Source: Chitinophaga sp. XS-30 (GTDB lineage Bacteria; Bacteroidota; Bacteroidia; Chitinophagales; Chitinophagaceae). Taken from it: a stretch of DNA of 64,000 nt. The stretch covers positions 4,524,032-4,588,031 of the forward strand of contig NZ_CP043006.1 in the NCBI RefSeq assembly GCF_008086345.1. The letters run 5' to 3'. Positions 36,482 through 44,541 of the stretch are shown here, piece after piece (positions within the stretch are counted from its first letter, which is position 1; each line of letters begins with the position of its first letter). Under the pieces are notes generated by a model. The model saw only the letters and a list, made by a program, of their open reading frames with translations. It was not told the DNA's origin and did no database searches. The translations under genes were made by a program, and so were the position numbers.

Positions 36482-36886
36482 TCAGAACTTCTGCACGAAA
36501 TCAGCCAGGGTAGTTTTTCCCAACTGGTCAACGAGTGTCTGTTCCGCTTTATCATATAACTGTTCGATATGCTTGTTGATCTGCTGGCCTACGGCGCAAT
36601 CCGGATTGGGGGTATTGGAACGGCCCAGCAGGGGCGCCTGCCGCACAGCGTTGTAAATATCCGCCAGCAGGATATCTTTCGGAGATTTTGCCAGCATGGC
36701 GCCTCCCCCCTTTCCTTCCCTGCTTTGCACCAGGCCATGCTGACGCAGATTGCTCAGCTCCTTGCGCACCAGCACAGGGTTGATATTGATGCTGCCGGCG
36801 ATGTATTCGGAGGACAATATCTCCTCTTTCAGATACGCCAGCAGCGTTAATATGTGTATCGCCGTCGCAAACCTCACATTCCCCAT
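36482..36886 (-). CDS. Rrf2-family transcriptional regulator
   Basis: The 134-residue protein shows the Rrf2 winged helix: FATAIHILTLLAYL, SSEYIAGSININPVLVRKELSNL (recognition region, read here in parts), and the wing LVQSREGKGGGAMLAKSP, then DILLADIYNAVRQ. Only one cysteine (PDCAVG, near residue 97) is present, so it cannot hold an IscR/NsrR-type iron-sulphur cluster with three cysteines. It may sense thiol-reactive compounds through that cysteine, as the YwnA-like branch is thought to do. It is autoregulated by the look of its promoter, where a palindrome covers the start. Confidence 0.9.
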   Translation of the reverse strand: MGNVRFATAIHILTLLAYLKEEILSSEYIAGSININPVLVRKELSNLRQHGLVQSREGKGGGAMLAKSPKDILLADIYNAVRQAPLLGRSNTPNPDCAVGQQINKHIEQLYDKAEQTLVDQLGKTTLADFVQKF

Positions 36887-36941
36887 ACTGTAACATTATT
36901 TATTACAGTACAAAGATAGGGAAATATTTTAACCCTGCAAA
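36886..36941 (-). promoter_or_regulatory. Promoter and operator of the Rrf2-type gene
   Basis: On the minus strand a near-ideal Bacteroidota promoter reads TTTG (36938-36941), 19 bp, TATCTTTG (36911-36918). Directly after the -7 box comes TACTGTA-N11-TACAGTA (36886-36910), which touches the start codon. A repressor bound there would cover the transcription start, so negative autoregulation is very likely. Confidence 0.75.
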
Positions 36942-37045
36942 TATTACCAGGTTTCACCAACAGCTTTGCGCCGGTGGGAATTTTTTCCATAGCTGAGTAT
37001 AATTTTACGCACCAACTGCGCTTTCGGGGAGAGGCCCATTCACCC

Positions 37046-37435
37046 TTATTCCCTCAAACGTTCATCTGTATAGGTGATCTCTGTCCGGTTATGCGGAACC
37101 GGTACACCCGCCTCATCCACGCTGACGAAAACGATCTTGTCTATCGTGAGGATGGTTTTATGGGTGATCTTGTTGCGGACCTGGCAGGTGAGGGTCAGGG
37201 AGGTCCGGCCAAAATGCACGGCCTTGATGCCCAGTTCTACAATATCGCCCTGGCGGGCGGAATTGATGAAATTGATCTCTGACATGTATTTGGTGACACA
37301 GCGGTTGGTTCCTAACTGGATGATCGCATAAATAGCCGCTTCTTCATCTATCCACCGAAGCAGGCTGCCGCCGAATAAAGTACCATGTGCATTGAGATCT
37401 CCAGGTTTGACCCATTTACGTGTGTAGAAATTCAT
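37046..37435 (-). CDS. Acyl-CoA thioesterase, hotdog fold (YciA-like)
   Basis: The 129-residue protein is a single hotdog domain with the acyl-CoA thioester hydrolase pattern: PGDLNAHGTLFGGSLLRWIDEEAA with the active-site Asp of the long helix, the strand MSEINFINSARQGDIVELG, and the closing FVSVDEAGVPVPHN. Members hydrolyse short to medium acyl-CoAs in the cytoplasm, usually as trimers of dimers. It is a single gene, divergent from the small hypothetical gene at 37544. Confidence 0.88.
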   Translation of the reverse strand: MNFYTRKWVKPGDLNAHGTLFGGSLLRWIDEEAAIYAIIQLGTNRCVTKYMSEINFINSARQGDIVELGIKAVHFGRTSLTLTCQVRNKITHKTILTIDKIVFVSVDEAGVPVPHNRTEITYTDERLRE

Positions 37436-37543
37436 TCAAAAGCAGGTTTATGGCCGAAAAATAAAAAAATTGCCCAAATATCCGAAACAGCATATTCTCC
37501 GCTGGCTTAATTCTTGTCTATAATCCCGAATAAAACCATCCGT

Positions 37544-37813
37544 ATGAACAGTCAGGTTATAATTACACGCGGCAATATGGAGTATCTGGTCCAAATGGAC
37601 ATTGAACGTCAGCCCAACGCCATCGTTTATCATGTGAGGCCCCACCGGCATCTATGGGAACAGCTCCCCCAGGCTTTCGACATTATCAAACCGGACCACA
37701 GCGATCAGCCCATGTACAATGAACAGGGCCTGACGGGCCTTGGCAAGGAGATCGTAGGGCAGATATGGGAGCAGCTCCGGCTGGCGGAAGCGCAAAGTGC
37801 GGAAATCGCCTGA
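37544..37813 (+). CDS. Hypothetical protein, 89 residues
   Basis: I do not recognise the family. The small soluble protein starts at ATG 37544 (MNSQVIITRG) rather than at an in-frame TTG at 37514. It is a mixed alpha/beta sequence with a possible strand-turn-strand (EYLVQMDIERQPNAIVYHV) and a C-terminal helix (GKEIVGQIWEQLRLAEAQ). Composition is that of a real protein and it fills a gap between divergent and convergent neighbours. The 66-bp repeat array begins at its stop codon. Confidence 0.55.
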   Translation: MNSQVIITRGNMEYLVQMDIERQPNAIVYHVRPHRHLWEQLPQAFDIIKPDHSDQPMYNEQGLTGLGKEIVGQIWEQLRLAEAQSAEIA

Positions 37814-38012
37814 TCGGTTCCTGGCAGGCATTGTGTGGGCCGCCACGGCGGGCGGAAACCGCTGCTGCCGGTATGCCTGACCGAGTTCCTGGCGGGAATA
37901 TGAGGCCATCACTGCTGGCGGAAGCCGCTGCTGCCGGTATGCCTGACCGGGTTCTGGCAGGAATATGAGAGCCGCCACTGCGGCCGGAAACCGCTGCCGA
38001 CAAGCCTGATCA
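37811..38012. repeat. 66-bp tandem repeat, about three copies
   Basis: The word CCGCTGCTGCCGGTATGCCT begins at 37859 and 37925, and a diverged copy (CCGCTGCCGACAAGCCT) at 37991, exactly 66 bp apart each time. The unit also contains GTTCCTGGCRGGAATATGAG and GCGGAAR. The array fills the space between the stop codons of two convergent genes. In one minus-strand frame it would code for a 22-residue repeat, but there is no sign of translation. The units are GC-rich and can fold into hairpins. Confidence 0.85.
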
Positions 38013-38831
38013 GCCCTTCCGGCTGAAGAAATGATGCATGAACAATAGCTGGTATTCCACAGCATTCGGCCAGTAGTCCCAGTTATGGGCGCCGGGCCTG
38101 GTGTAATATTCATGCGGGATATTACGCAGCAACAACTGCTGATGCAGGTTTTCATTCACTTCATAAAAGAAATCCTCCGTTCCGCAATCGATGATGATGG
38201 ACAAAGCCCCCGGCACAAGCAGGTGCAGCATGTTGATCACCGTATATTTTTCCCAGCGTTCCGGCTCATCGGCATACTTGCCCAGACGTTTGGCCATATC
38301 CCATTTCAGGGGAAAAGGCCGGATGTCCACCCCCCCGCTCATACTGCCGGCCACACCAAACACATCCTGATGGCGGAAAGCGAGGTAAAGCGCACCGTGG
38401 CCGCCCATGCTCAGGCCGGTGATGCCCCGCCCACGTTTGTCTTTCAGCGTTTTATAACGTGCATCCACCCATTTTACCAGTTCCTCCGAAACATAGGTCT
38501 CGTAACGGAAAGCCGGGTCCGCCGGACTGTCCCAATACCAGCTGCCGATACCCCCATCCGGACAAACGATCATCATACCGTAGGTATCCGCGGCTTTCGC
38601 AATATCCGGGGCTTTGGTGATCCAGTTCGCATAGTTGCCGCCATATCCATGCAACAGATATACTACCGGCCAGTTGTCCCGGCTATCGTACTGCTCCGGT
38701 TTAACAATAACGGCCCTGATATTCTTTTTCATGGCCGCGCTCCAGGTGGTTACGGTATCTACGCCGGCGGCGCTGGCAGTGCCTGCTGCCAGGATCAGCA
38801 GCAGGGCAAGGAGACGGGTGCTTTTGAGCAT
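38010..38831 (-). CDS. Secreted alpha/beta-hydrolase esterase (esterase D / FrmB-like)
   Basis: The 273-residue protein from ATG 38831 has a signal peptide (LAAGTASAA) and the PF00756 esterase fold: VVYLLHGYGGNYANW (oxyanion region), nucleophile S141 in GLSMGGHGA, IIDCGTEDFF with the acid, and PGAHNWDYW with the catalytic histidine. Secreted relatives remove acetyl or feruloyl groups from plant polysaccharides or act on simple esters. Its stop codon touches the 66-bp repeat array. The frame upstream of 38831 is open but has no signal peptide. Substrate unknown. Confidence 0.87.
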   Translation of the reverse strand: MLKSTRLLALLLILAAGTASAAGVDTVTTWSAAMKKNIRAVIVKPEQYDSRDNWPVVYLLHGYGGNYANWITKAPDIAKAADTYGMMIVCPDGGIGSWYWDSPADPAFRYETYVSEELVKWVDARYKTLKDKRGRGITGLSMGGHGALYLAFRHQDVFGVAGSMSGGVDIRPFPLKWDMAKRLGKYADEPERWEKYTVINMLHLLVPGALSIIIDCGTEDFFYEVNENLHQQLLLRNIPHEYYTRPGAHNWDYWPNAVEYQLLFMHHFFSRKG

Positions 38832-39022
38832 GATGTATTTTTTTTCGGGGTTAATGATACAAAAAATCATCGGTTACTGCATACCCGGCAATCTGCGGGG
38901 TCGTGTGCATCCAGACCGCGATTTTTACAATTTAACCCCTTAACCCTACGGTCCACCGGATATTTCATGGCCGCCAAAGCAAACCGCCTCACATTTGCCC
39001 CATGTACCCAAACAACAGGCTC

Positions 39023-39634
39023 ATGAAATTTCCGATTATGCTGATCATGCTCACTATTGTGCTGTTCCGGTTCGTTTTCGCTGCGAAGCCGGACAATAAT
39101 GCCTTCAAACTGGTAAAACATGAGGATAACATATTCCTCTACGAAAGATGGATCAACACCGGGAAAGGCGAAAAGGTCAGGGAAATAAAAGCCGTGTTCC
39201 TGGTTCGCGCCGCAAAGGAAAACATTATCCGGGTATTGAAAGACGAGACAAGGGGCAAAACCTGGAACGTAAATGCCCGGGATTACCAGGTGATGCTTAC
39301 GGCAGACGAGAACCGCTGGGTCAGCTACATCCGGTATGATATCCCCTGGCCTTTCGATGACCAGGACTGCTGCCTGGCATTTCAACTGAGCGGGAACGAA
39401 GTGTTCTTTGAAAGCATCTCCCACCGCGCTTTTCCGGAGAATGGCAATATGACGCGCATTACTGGCACCCGCGGCAAGTGGGTATTGGAAGATATGCATT
39501 CCGGGAATGTAAAGATCACCTACCTGGTGACAACAGACCGCAGCAAAAAGATCCCCCGGTGGGTATCCGACCCCATTGTGCATAGCAACCTCGTTAAAAC
39601 GATGGTGAAATTCAGGCATTTCGCGGAACAATAA
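39023..39634 (+). CDS. START-domain-like lipid-binding protein
   Basis: The 203-residue product has an N-terminal signal sequence or anchor (MLIMLTIVLFRFVFAA) and a single START-like domain: FLYERWINTG, REIKAVFLVRAAKENII, RYDIPWPFDDQDCCLAF (the conserved W-P-F-x-D-R-D-like motif) and GKWVLEDMHSGNVKITYLV. START domains have a deep pocket for lipids or other hydrophobic ligands. Bacterial members at this length have no defined role. The start at 39023 (MKFPIML) fits the signal peptide better than 39002. It is divergent from the esterase gene. Confidence 0.75.
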   Translation: MKFPIMLIMLTIVLFRFVFAAKPDNNAFKLVKHEDNIFLYERWINTGKGEKVREIKAVFLVRAAKENIIRVLKDETRGKTWNVNARDYQVMLTADENRWVSYIRYDIPWPFDDQDCCLAFQLSGNEVFFESISHRAFPENGNMTRITGTRGKWVLEDMHSGNVKITYLVTTDRSKKIPRWVSDPIVHSNLVKTMVKFRHFAEQ

Positions 39635-39687
39635 ACCCATCCCGCTCCGATATTAAACATAAAGCCTATATTTTCAACGAATAGGCT

Positions 39688-39715
39688 TACATTTGACGTA
39701 CCTAAAATATACGTC
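39688..39715 (+). promoter_or_regulatory. Promoter box and overlapping palindrome of the NfeD-stomatin pair
   Basis: TACATTTG (39688-39695) fits the -7 consensus. It is followed by GACGTA-N9-TACGTC (39695-39715), a palindrome placed over the expected transcription start, two bases before the NfeD start codon. GCCTAT/ATAGGC (39664-39669/39681-39686) forms another hairpin just upstream. A repressor site or leader hairpin is possible. Confidence 0.5.
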
Positions 39716-39717
39716 TA

Positions 39718-40167
39718 ATGGACAACCTGTTACATCCCGCCGCAGTCTGGTTTCTCATAGGTTTCCTGCTCCTCCTGCTGGAATTTGCTTTACCCGGCCT
39801 GATCCTCTTCTTTTTCGGGGTCGGGGCCTGGATCGTGGCCATACTGGTGCTTCTGTTCGACCTTCCCATCAATGCACAATTGATCATATTCCTGGTCAGC
39901 TCTTCGCTATCCGTGCTTTTTTTCAGAAAATGGGTAAAAAATCTCCTGTGGTCGCGAAAGAAATCCTCCGAGTTGATCGATGATGAGTTCATTGGCAAAA
40001 CGGCTATGGCGGAAACAGCCATTACTCCCGGTCACAATGGGAAAGTGAACTTTAAAGGCAGCAGCTGGAGCGCCCGTTCAGAAGATATGATCGCCGCAGG
40101 AGAAACCGTGATGATCACCGGCAATGAAAGCATCCTGTTAATCGTAAAATCAACAAAAGCAATATGA
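39718..40167 (+). CDS. NfeD-like membrane protein
   Basis: The 149-residue protein has three or four hydrophobic spans (VWFLIGFLLLLLEFALPGLI and onward to about residue 75) and a C-terminal OB-fold domain of the NfeD type (IGKTAMAETAITPGHNGKV, GSSWSARSEDMIAAGETVMI). NfeD partners stomatin-type SPFH proteins in membrane quality control and microdomain formation. The next gene is that partner, with a 4-bp overlap (ATGA), so translation is coupled. Confidence 0.88.
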   Translation: MDNLLHPAAVWFLIGFLLLLLEFALPGLILFFFGVGAWIVAILVLLFDLPINAQLIIFLVSSSLSVLFFRKWVKNLLWSRKKSSELIDDEFIGKTAMAETAITPGHNGKVNFKGSSWSARSEDMIAAGETVMITGNESILLIVKSTKAI

Positions 40168-41093
40168 GCACTACTACTATTATTCTGATCATTCTGGTCC
40201 TTTTCCTGCTGGTAGCCTTCATGTCTACCTTCAAGGTGGTACCGCAACGGTCGGTATTCATCGTCGAGCGACTGGGAAAGTACAGCCGTTCGCTGGAAGC
40301 GGGCTTCCATATCCTGATCCCCTTCATTGACAGGATAGCATACAAGCAGAACCTGAAAGAGCAGGCCATTGATGTTGCCTCGCAGATATGTATCACGAAA
40401 GATAACATCGCGGTGGAAGTGGATGGCATCCTCTATCTCCAGGTCATCGACCCGCAAAAGGCCTCGTACGGGATCGATAATTACCGCTTTGCGGTGATCC
40501 AGATCTCGCAGACCACCATGCGTAGCATTATCGGCAAGATGGAGCTGGACAAGACCTTTGAGGAAAGGGAAACGGTGAACGGCGCCATCGTGGAAGCGGT
40601 GGACAAAGCCAGCGACTCCTGGGGCATCAAGGTATCCCGTTATGAAGTAAAGAACATCTCGCCCCCCCAGAGCATTAAAGATGCCATGGAAAAGCAGATG
40701 CGCGCAGAAAGGGAAAAGAGGGCCCTCATCGCCGAATCTGAAGGCGACAAGCAGGCCAAGATCAACCGGGCGGAAGGTGATAAGCAGGAAATGATCGCCC
40801 GCTCCGAAGGTGAGAAACAAAGGAAGATCAATGAAGCCAGCGGTACCGCCTCCGAGATCGAACTGATCGCCCGGGCAACCGCCATCGGTATCCGGGAGAT
40901 CGCCCATTCCATTAATGAAGAAGGCGGCATGAACGCTGTGAACCTCCGCATCGCGGAACAATACCTGACCGAATTCGGCAAGCTGGCCAAAGTGAACAAC
41001 TCCATGATCGTACCGGCAGACCTTTCCGATATAGCAGGTGTGATCTCCAGCATCACTTCCGTGCTGAACAAAACCAAGGTAGATCTCCCGTAA
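40164..41093 (+). CDS. SPFH/Band 7 (stomatin/paraslipin-like) membrane protein
   Basis: The 309-residue protein has an N-terminal anchor (IILIILVLFLLVAFMSTF) and a Band 7 domain (VPQRSVFIVERLGKYSRSLE, PFIDRIAYKQNLKEQ, VEVDGILYLQVIDP). A long charged coiled coil follows at about residues 175-235 (EKQMRAEREKRALIAESEGD) and a C-terminal oligomerisation part. It is of the paraslipin type found next to nfeD in many bacteria. It forms rings or platforms in the inner membrane and works with membrane proteases or NfeD. A strong terminator follows. Confidence 0.92.
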   Translation: MSTTTIILIILVLFLLVAFMSTFKVVPQRSVFIVERLGKYSRSLEAGFHILIPFIDRIAYKQNLKEQAIDVASQICITKDNIAVEVDGILYLQVIDPQKASYGIDNYRFAVIQISQTTMRSIIGKMELDKTFEERETVNGAIVEAVDKASDSWGIKVSRYEVKNISPPQSIKDAMEKQMRAEREKRALIAESEGDKQAKINRAEGDKQEMIARSEGEKQRKINEASGTASEIELIARATAIGIREIAHSINEEGGMNAVNLRIAEQYLTEFGKLAKVNNSMIVPADLSDIAGVISSITSVLNKTKVDLP

Positions 41094-41121
41094 TCAGATA
41101 AGCAAAAGGTATAATGTATTT

Positions 41122-41157
41122 AAAATCCGCTGTGGCAGCCGCTGCAGCGGATTTTTT
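41122..41157 (+). terminator. Intrinsic terminator after the stomatin gene
   Basis: AAAATCCGCTG (41122-41132) pairs with CAGCGGATTTT (41145-41155), 11 bp, with a 12-nt loop and a following T-run (TTTTTT within 41152-41157). Confidence 0.8.
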
Positions 41158-41440
41158 CATATTCCGGGCTGATGCAGGTCATCTTCCCGGTTGACGGAGG
41201 TTGGCCTTACCCCCCTTTTCACCCAAACGTGTTAACACGACACTCATTCCTTCCGCTTACCGTCATCATTTTCTGCCGCCGCCCGCGAATCTATTTTTGC
41301 ATCAGTAACGATCAAAGAAAGGAAGCACGACACCACGACCACTCCGACGAAATTTCCTCGCTAACATATCCACAACATTTTTATCCACTGCATGGCCGCA
41401 AGCGGAACAGCTTTCCCATGCCGAAAAAAACAAACCGTAC

Positions 41441-41983
41441 ATGAAAAATCCGTACTTGAAAAGCCTGGCCCCTGCATTGCTGTTGCTGATAGCAAGCTGC
41501 TCAAAAGAACCACTGACCGAATTTGAACCGGCCAAAGCGCCTGTGACCATTGCGTTGAAAGATTCCGTTTTCACGTTCGACAATCCGGTAGACAAGGCGC
41601 TGCTGCTGGAGTTGATCAATGATGTGAGAAGCAAAGGCTGCAACTGTGGGGACACCTTCATGGCCCCCGCCCCGGCAGTGACCTGGAACGAAAAACTGGA
41701 AAAAGCCGCCTGGCTGCACAACAAAGAAATGAGTGACAGCAGCTACGTCAGCCATACCGGCAAAAACGGCAGCAGCGCAGGTGACCGCATCAGGAAGATG
41801 GGGTACAATTATAAAGCCTACCGGGAAAACATCGCCTTCGGCATCCTCACCGAGCGGACGATCATCAAAGGCTGGATGGGCAGTGTAACGCACTGCATGG
41901 CGATGATGGACCCGGATATGAAAGAAACCGGCATCGCCAAATACCAGAACTTCTGGACGCAGGAACTGGCGCTCCACTACTAA
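41441..41983 (+). CDS. CAP (SCP/PR1)-domain lipoprotein
   Basis: The 180-residue protein has a lipobox (LLIASCSKE) and a CAP domain: LLELINDVRSKGCNCGD, VTWNEKLEKAAWLHNKEMSD, FVSHTG-like SYVSHTGKNG, RIRKMGYNYKAYRENIAFG and WTQELAL at the end. Bacterial CAP proteins are exported and of unclear activity; binding of peptidoglycan or lipid has been proposed for relatives. Cysteines near residue 67 may be disulphide-bonded. A TATTTTTG box at 41292-41299 could be its -7 element, about 140 bp before the start. It is a single gene closed by a terminator. Confidence 0.88.
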   Translation: MKNPYLKSLAPALLLLIASCSKEPLTEFEPAKAPVTIALKDSVFTFDNPVDKALLLELINDVRSKGCNCGDTFMAPAPAVTWNEKLEKAAWLHNKEMSDSSYVSHTGKNGSSAGDRIRKMGYNYKAYRENIAFGILTERTIIKGWMGSVTHCMAMMDPDMKETGIAKYQNFWTQELALHY

Positions 41984-41992
41984 CTATTTCCG

Positions 41993-42058
41993 CAGGCACA
42001 TTCGTTCTGTCAATCCCTGTACCTTTTGAAAAACCTGCAGGAATGTGCCTGTTTTTTT
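41993..42058 (+). terminator. Intrinsic terminator after the CAP-domain gene
   Basis: CAGGCACATTC (41993-42003) pairs with GAATGTGCCTG (42041-42051) and is followed by seven T. The loop is long (37 nt), but the stem is perfect. Confidence 0.75.
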
Positions 42059-42222
42059 GCTCCCTCAAAATCACGTATTAATACCTGTCCCTTTCTCCTG
42101 TATTCCCCTTAATTTTATATCCGACACCCCAAATCTGACCATCTCTTGTATCTTCCTGCCTACCCCAAAACATTCCGGGCAGGGACCGTCATTTTTATTA
42201 GTTACCTCAAAAAAAAACAAAA

Positions 42223-44427
42223 ATGGAAAAACTGAAGATCCCCAATCAGCCGGCACGGCAGCTCACGGAGTTGCAGTATGGGCGGCAAACATTTCTGCTC
42301 AGCAAAGTCTTTCCCCAGCTTGCAAAAGCCGCGAGCATCACGCACTGGGAAGAAATTACCTGCGTGGGCTATGACCCTGAAAAAGGAAAGCTGGAGGCCA
42401 TCGTCAGCATCAAACAGGCCTCCGGTTACAGCGGTGGGCTCTGTACTACCGGTTCAAAGGAATATGTACGTTTCTTTGTGGATTTTAAAGATGGCAGCGG
42501 GTTCCAGGACATGGGATATTCCAGCTTCAAAGTGGCCGACATCTCTGAAGCGCCTCCCGGCCCGCAGCATCCGTTAAAATACATGACACATCTGTTCATC
42601 GACGATGAAAAATACCGGAAGATACTCACCTGCAAAACGGCAGTGATCCCCACGGTACGGGCGGTTTTATCCTGGAACATCATCCCTTCCATCGACCCGG
42701 ATGCCATCCCGCATTACGGGAATGTCAGGGAAGCGAACATCCAGCTGAAACGCCGCCGCCGTTTTATCTGGGGCGATATTTTCGATGCCCTCCAGGTAAA
42801 GGAGAAACCGGATTTCCTGGCCCACATCAACCTGAAAGAGGAAGTGAACATACCCATTCCCCCCATTCCGCCGCTGGCCGTGCTTTATAAGGAATACCAA
42901 AAGGCAAAAGTGCCTGACCACAGGACCTTCTTCACCACTATCGCACCGATGATATCCAATGGCAAAAAATTCAGCGCCGTCAGCAGCTACAATCTGTTCG
43001 AAGTACAAAAGCTCAAGATCGATGTAAAAGCCATCACCGACCTGATCCTGAAACCTGTAGGCCAGGCGGATGTGAGCTTCGAAGAACTGATGTGCGTTGG
43101 GTTGAATACCCCGCTGGACACCCTCGGCGCCGTGATCAAAATTAAAAAGTCCAGCGGCTTCAGCGGAGACCTCTGCACCAATGGCTCCAAAGAACATGTA
43201 GCCTTCTGGGCGGACTGGGACAATAACGGCACCTTCGATACCTATCTTGGCACATCCAGCGTTACCGTGCATGATATCAGCAACATGCCGGCGGATGGGC
43301 TGTATTATAATGTGGACCTACCGGTCAACCTGGCAAGACGTGTGCGCACCTGTGCCCAGCCCAATATCATCCGCATCCGCGCAGTGCTTTCCTGGCAGTC
43401 GCTTCCCTCCACTACTGATCCGAACGACCTGAACACCTGGGGCAACCGCATTGATGCTGTTGTGCAGATCCGTCCAAGCCAGGGTGCGCATGTGGAAGCA
43501 GAATTGACGCATGTGGGCGGTGTGGACCGTGACCTGATAGATCCCGTGACCTTCCTCGTCAATTCGGATACCACCAATCCCACCTCCCATAACAACCGTC
43601 CATATGGCGGATGGGTGCGTTTCAACGGCATCATCAACCGCAACGGGTTCAATGGAGTTATCAAATACAAGATCGAATATAAAAAGTATGGCGCTGCAGA
43701 CAGTACGTATGCCGCTGTTTCCACTTCGGAAACTTTTGAGATGATCGATTTCACCCCGGACCCCAACCTGGAGTTCAGCGATCCCCAGTCCCCGGCAGAC
43801 GGCTGGTTCATCTACAAGGAAAACCCTGCGATCGGCCTGTATAACCAGACGCACTACCTCGCAGGATGGAGCACAGACGGCCTGACGGATGGCATTTACA
43901 CCATCCGGTTCACCCATACGGACGCCTTTGGTGTTGAACAGGTGGCAGACCTCTTTTCGCTGATCGTCAACAATACCCACATGTCTATCAGCACCACCGC
44001 CAACACATCGGTAGACCTCACGAAGAGCCTGGACCTGGTGATTGACGGCGGAGACTGCCATTGTTACGATAAAACGGCTGCCAATCACATTGTCAGCGGT
44101 CATTTAAGGGCAGTGCATCCCTACTTCGCGCTGTGGACGTTGAATCTCCAGCCCGCTTCGCATACGCACGGCACAGTGCCCACCCCGCGGCACCGCTACT
44201 ACGACGCCCTGCCGGATGCCGGGGATGTGGGCAACCTGGCGGACAATAGTGATGACGGGGATGAAAATACCCCCTGGAGCGTGGATGTATCCGGTATGGA
44301 CAATTGCGGATACACGGTCAGCCTGACTGCCCGCAGCCGCGTGATCCGGAACAGCTCTACCACATTCCCGTGGTATGGTGAAAAAGCTGTAGGTTTCTCC
44401 GTAACGGATAAATGCCCGAATGCATAA
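42223..44427 (+). CDS. Large leaderless protein with an internally duplicated domain
   Basis: I do not recognise a named family. The 734-residue protein has no signal peptide or membrane span. A domain of about 150 residues occurs twice: WEEITCVGYDPEKGKLEAIV ... YSGGLCTTGSKEYVRFFVDF (from about 42) and FEELMCVGLNTPLDTLGAVI ... FSGDLCTNGSKEHVAFWADW (from about 285). Both end in a VLSWNIIPS/VLSWQSLPS strand and a GNxxEAxIQ/GNRIDAVVQ piece. The spacing of paired cysteines (CVG, GLC/DLC, KILTC/RVRTC) is conserved in both. The C-terminal third is beta-rich and ends in a Cys-containing domain (GGDCHCYDK, MDNCGYTVSLTARSR). It stands alone between terminators, with A-rich initiation DNA before ATG 42223. 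Confidence 0.8.
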   Translation: MEKLKIPNQPARQLTELQYGRQTFLLSKVFPQLAKAASITHWEEITCVGYDPEKGKLEAIVSIKQASGYSGGLCTTGSKEYVRFFVDFKDGSGFQDMGYSSFKVADISEAPPGPQHPLKYMTHLFIDDEKYRKILTCKTAVIPTVRAVLSWNIIPSIDPDAIPHYGNVREANIQLKRRRRFIWGDIFDALQVKEKPDFLAHINLKEEVNIPIPPIPPLAVLYKEYQKAKVPDHRTFFTTIAPMISNGKKFSAVSSYNLFEVQKLKIDVKAITDLILKPVGQADVSFEELMCVGLNTPLDTLGAVIKIKKSSGFSGDLCTNGSKEHVAFWADWDNNGTFDTYLGTSSVTVHDISNMPADGLYYNVDLPVNLARRVRTCAQPNIIRIRAVLSWQSLPSTTDPNDLNTWGNRIDAVVQIRPSQGAHVEAELTHVGGVDRDLIDPVTFLVNSDTTNPTSHNNRPYGGWVRFNGIINRNGFNGVIKYKIEYKKYGAADSTYAAVSTSETFEMIDFTPDPNLEFSDPQSPADGWFIYKENPAIGLYNQTHYLAGWSTDGLTDGIYTIRFTHTDAFGVEQVADLFSLIVNNTHMSISTTANTSVDLTKSLDLVIDGGDCHCYDKTAANHIVSGHLRAVHPYFALWTLNLQPASHTHGTVPTPRHRYYDALPDAGDVGNLADNSDDGDENTPWSVDVSGMDNCGYTVSLTARSRVIRNSSTTFPWYGEKAVGFSVTDKCPNA

Positions 44428-44431
44428 ATGA

Positions 44432-44462
44432 AGAAGCCGGGGCGGTGACTGCCCCGGCTTCT
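44432..44462 (+). terminator. Intrinsic terminator after the duplicated-domain gene
   Basis: AGAAGCCGGGGC (44432-44443) pairs with GCCCCGGCTTCT (44451-44462), a perfect 12-bp GC-rich stem with a 7-nt loop; the T-rich tail (ATTGTTGTT) is weak. Confidence 0.75.
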
Positions 44463-44541
44463 ATTGTTGTTCCGTTTATAAAAAGGCCCGTTTTTTTTAG
44501 TTCGGATAAACCGCTAAATTTATCCCTTTAAAGACGGTCTT

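Noticed and set aside
37652..38155. Minus-strand frame of 167 codons coding for 22-residue repeats
   Set aside because: It overlaps the end of the esterase gene in another frame and the whole hypothetical gene on the other strand. The repeated peptide comes from the 66-bp DNA repeat and has no start signal or family.
41172..41444. Plus-strand frame of 90 codons before the CAP-domain gene
   Set aside because: The composition (many Pro, His, Phe, Arg) is not protein-like, it has no family features, and it overlaps the CAP gene start.
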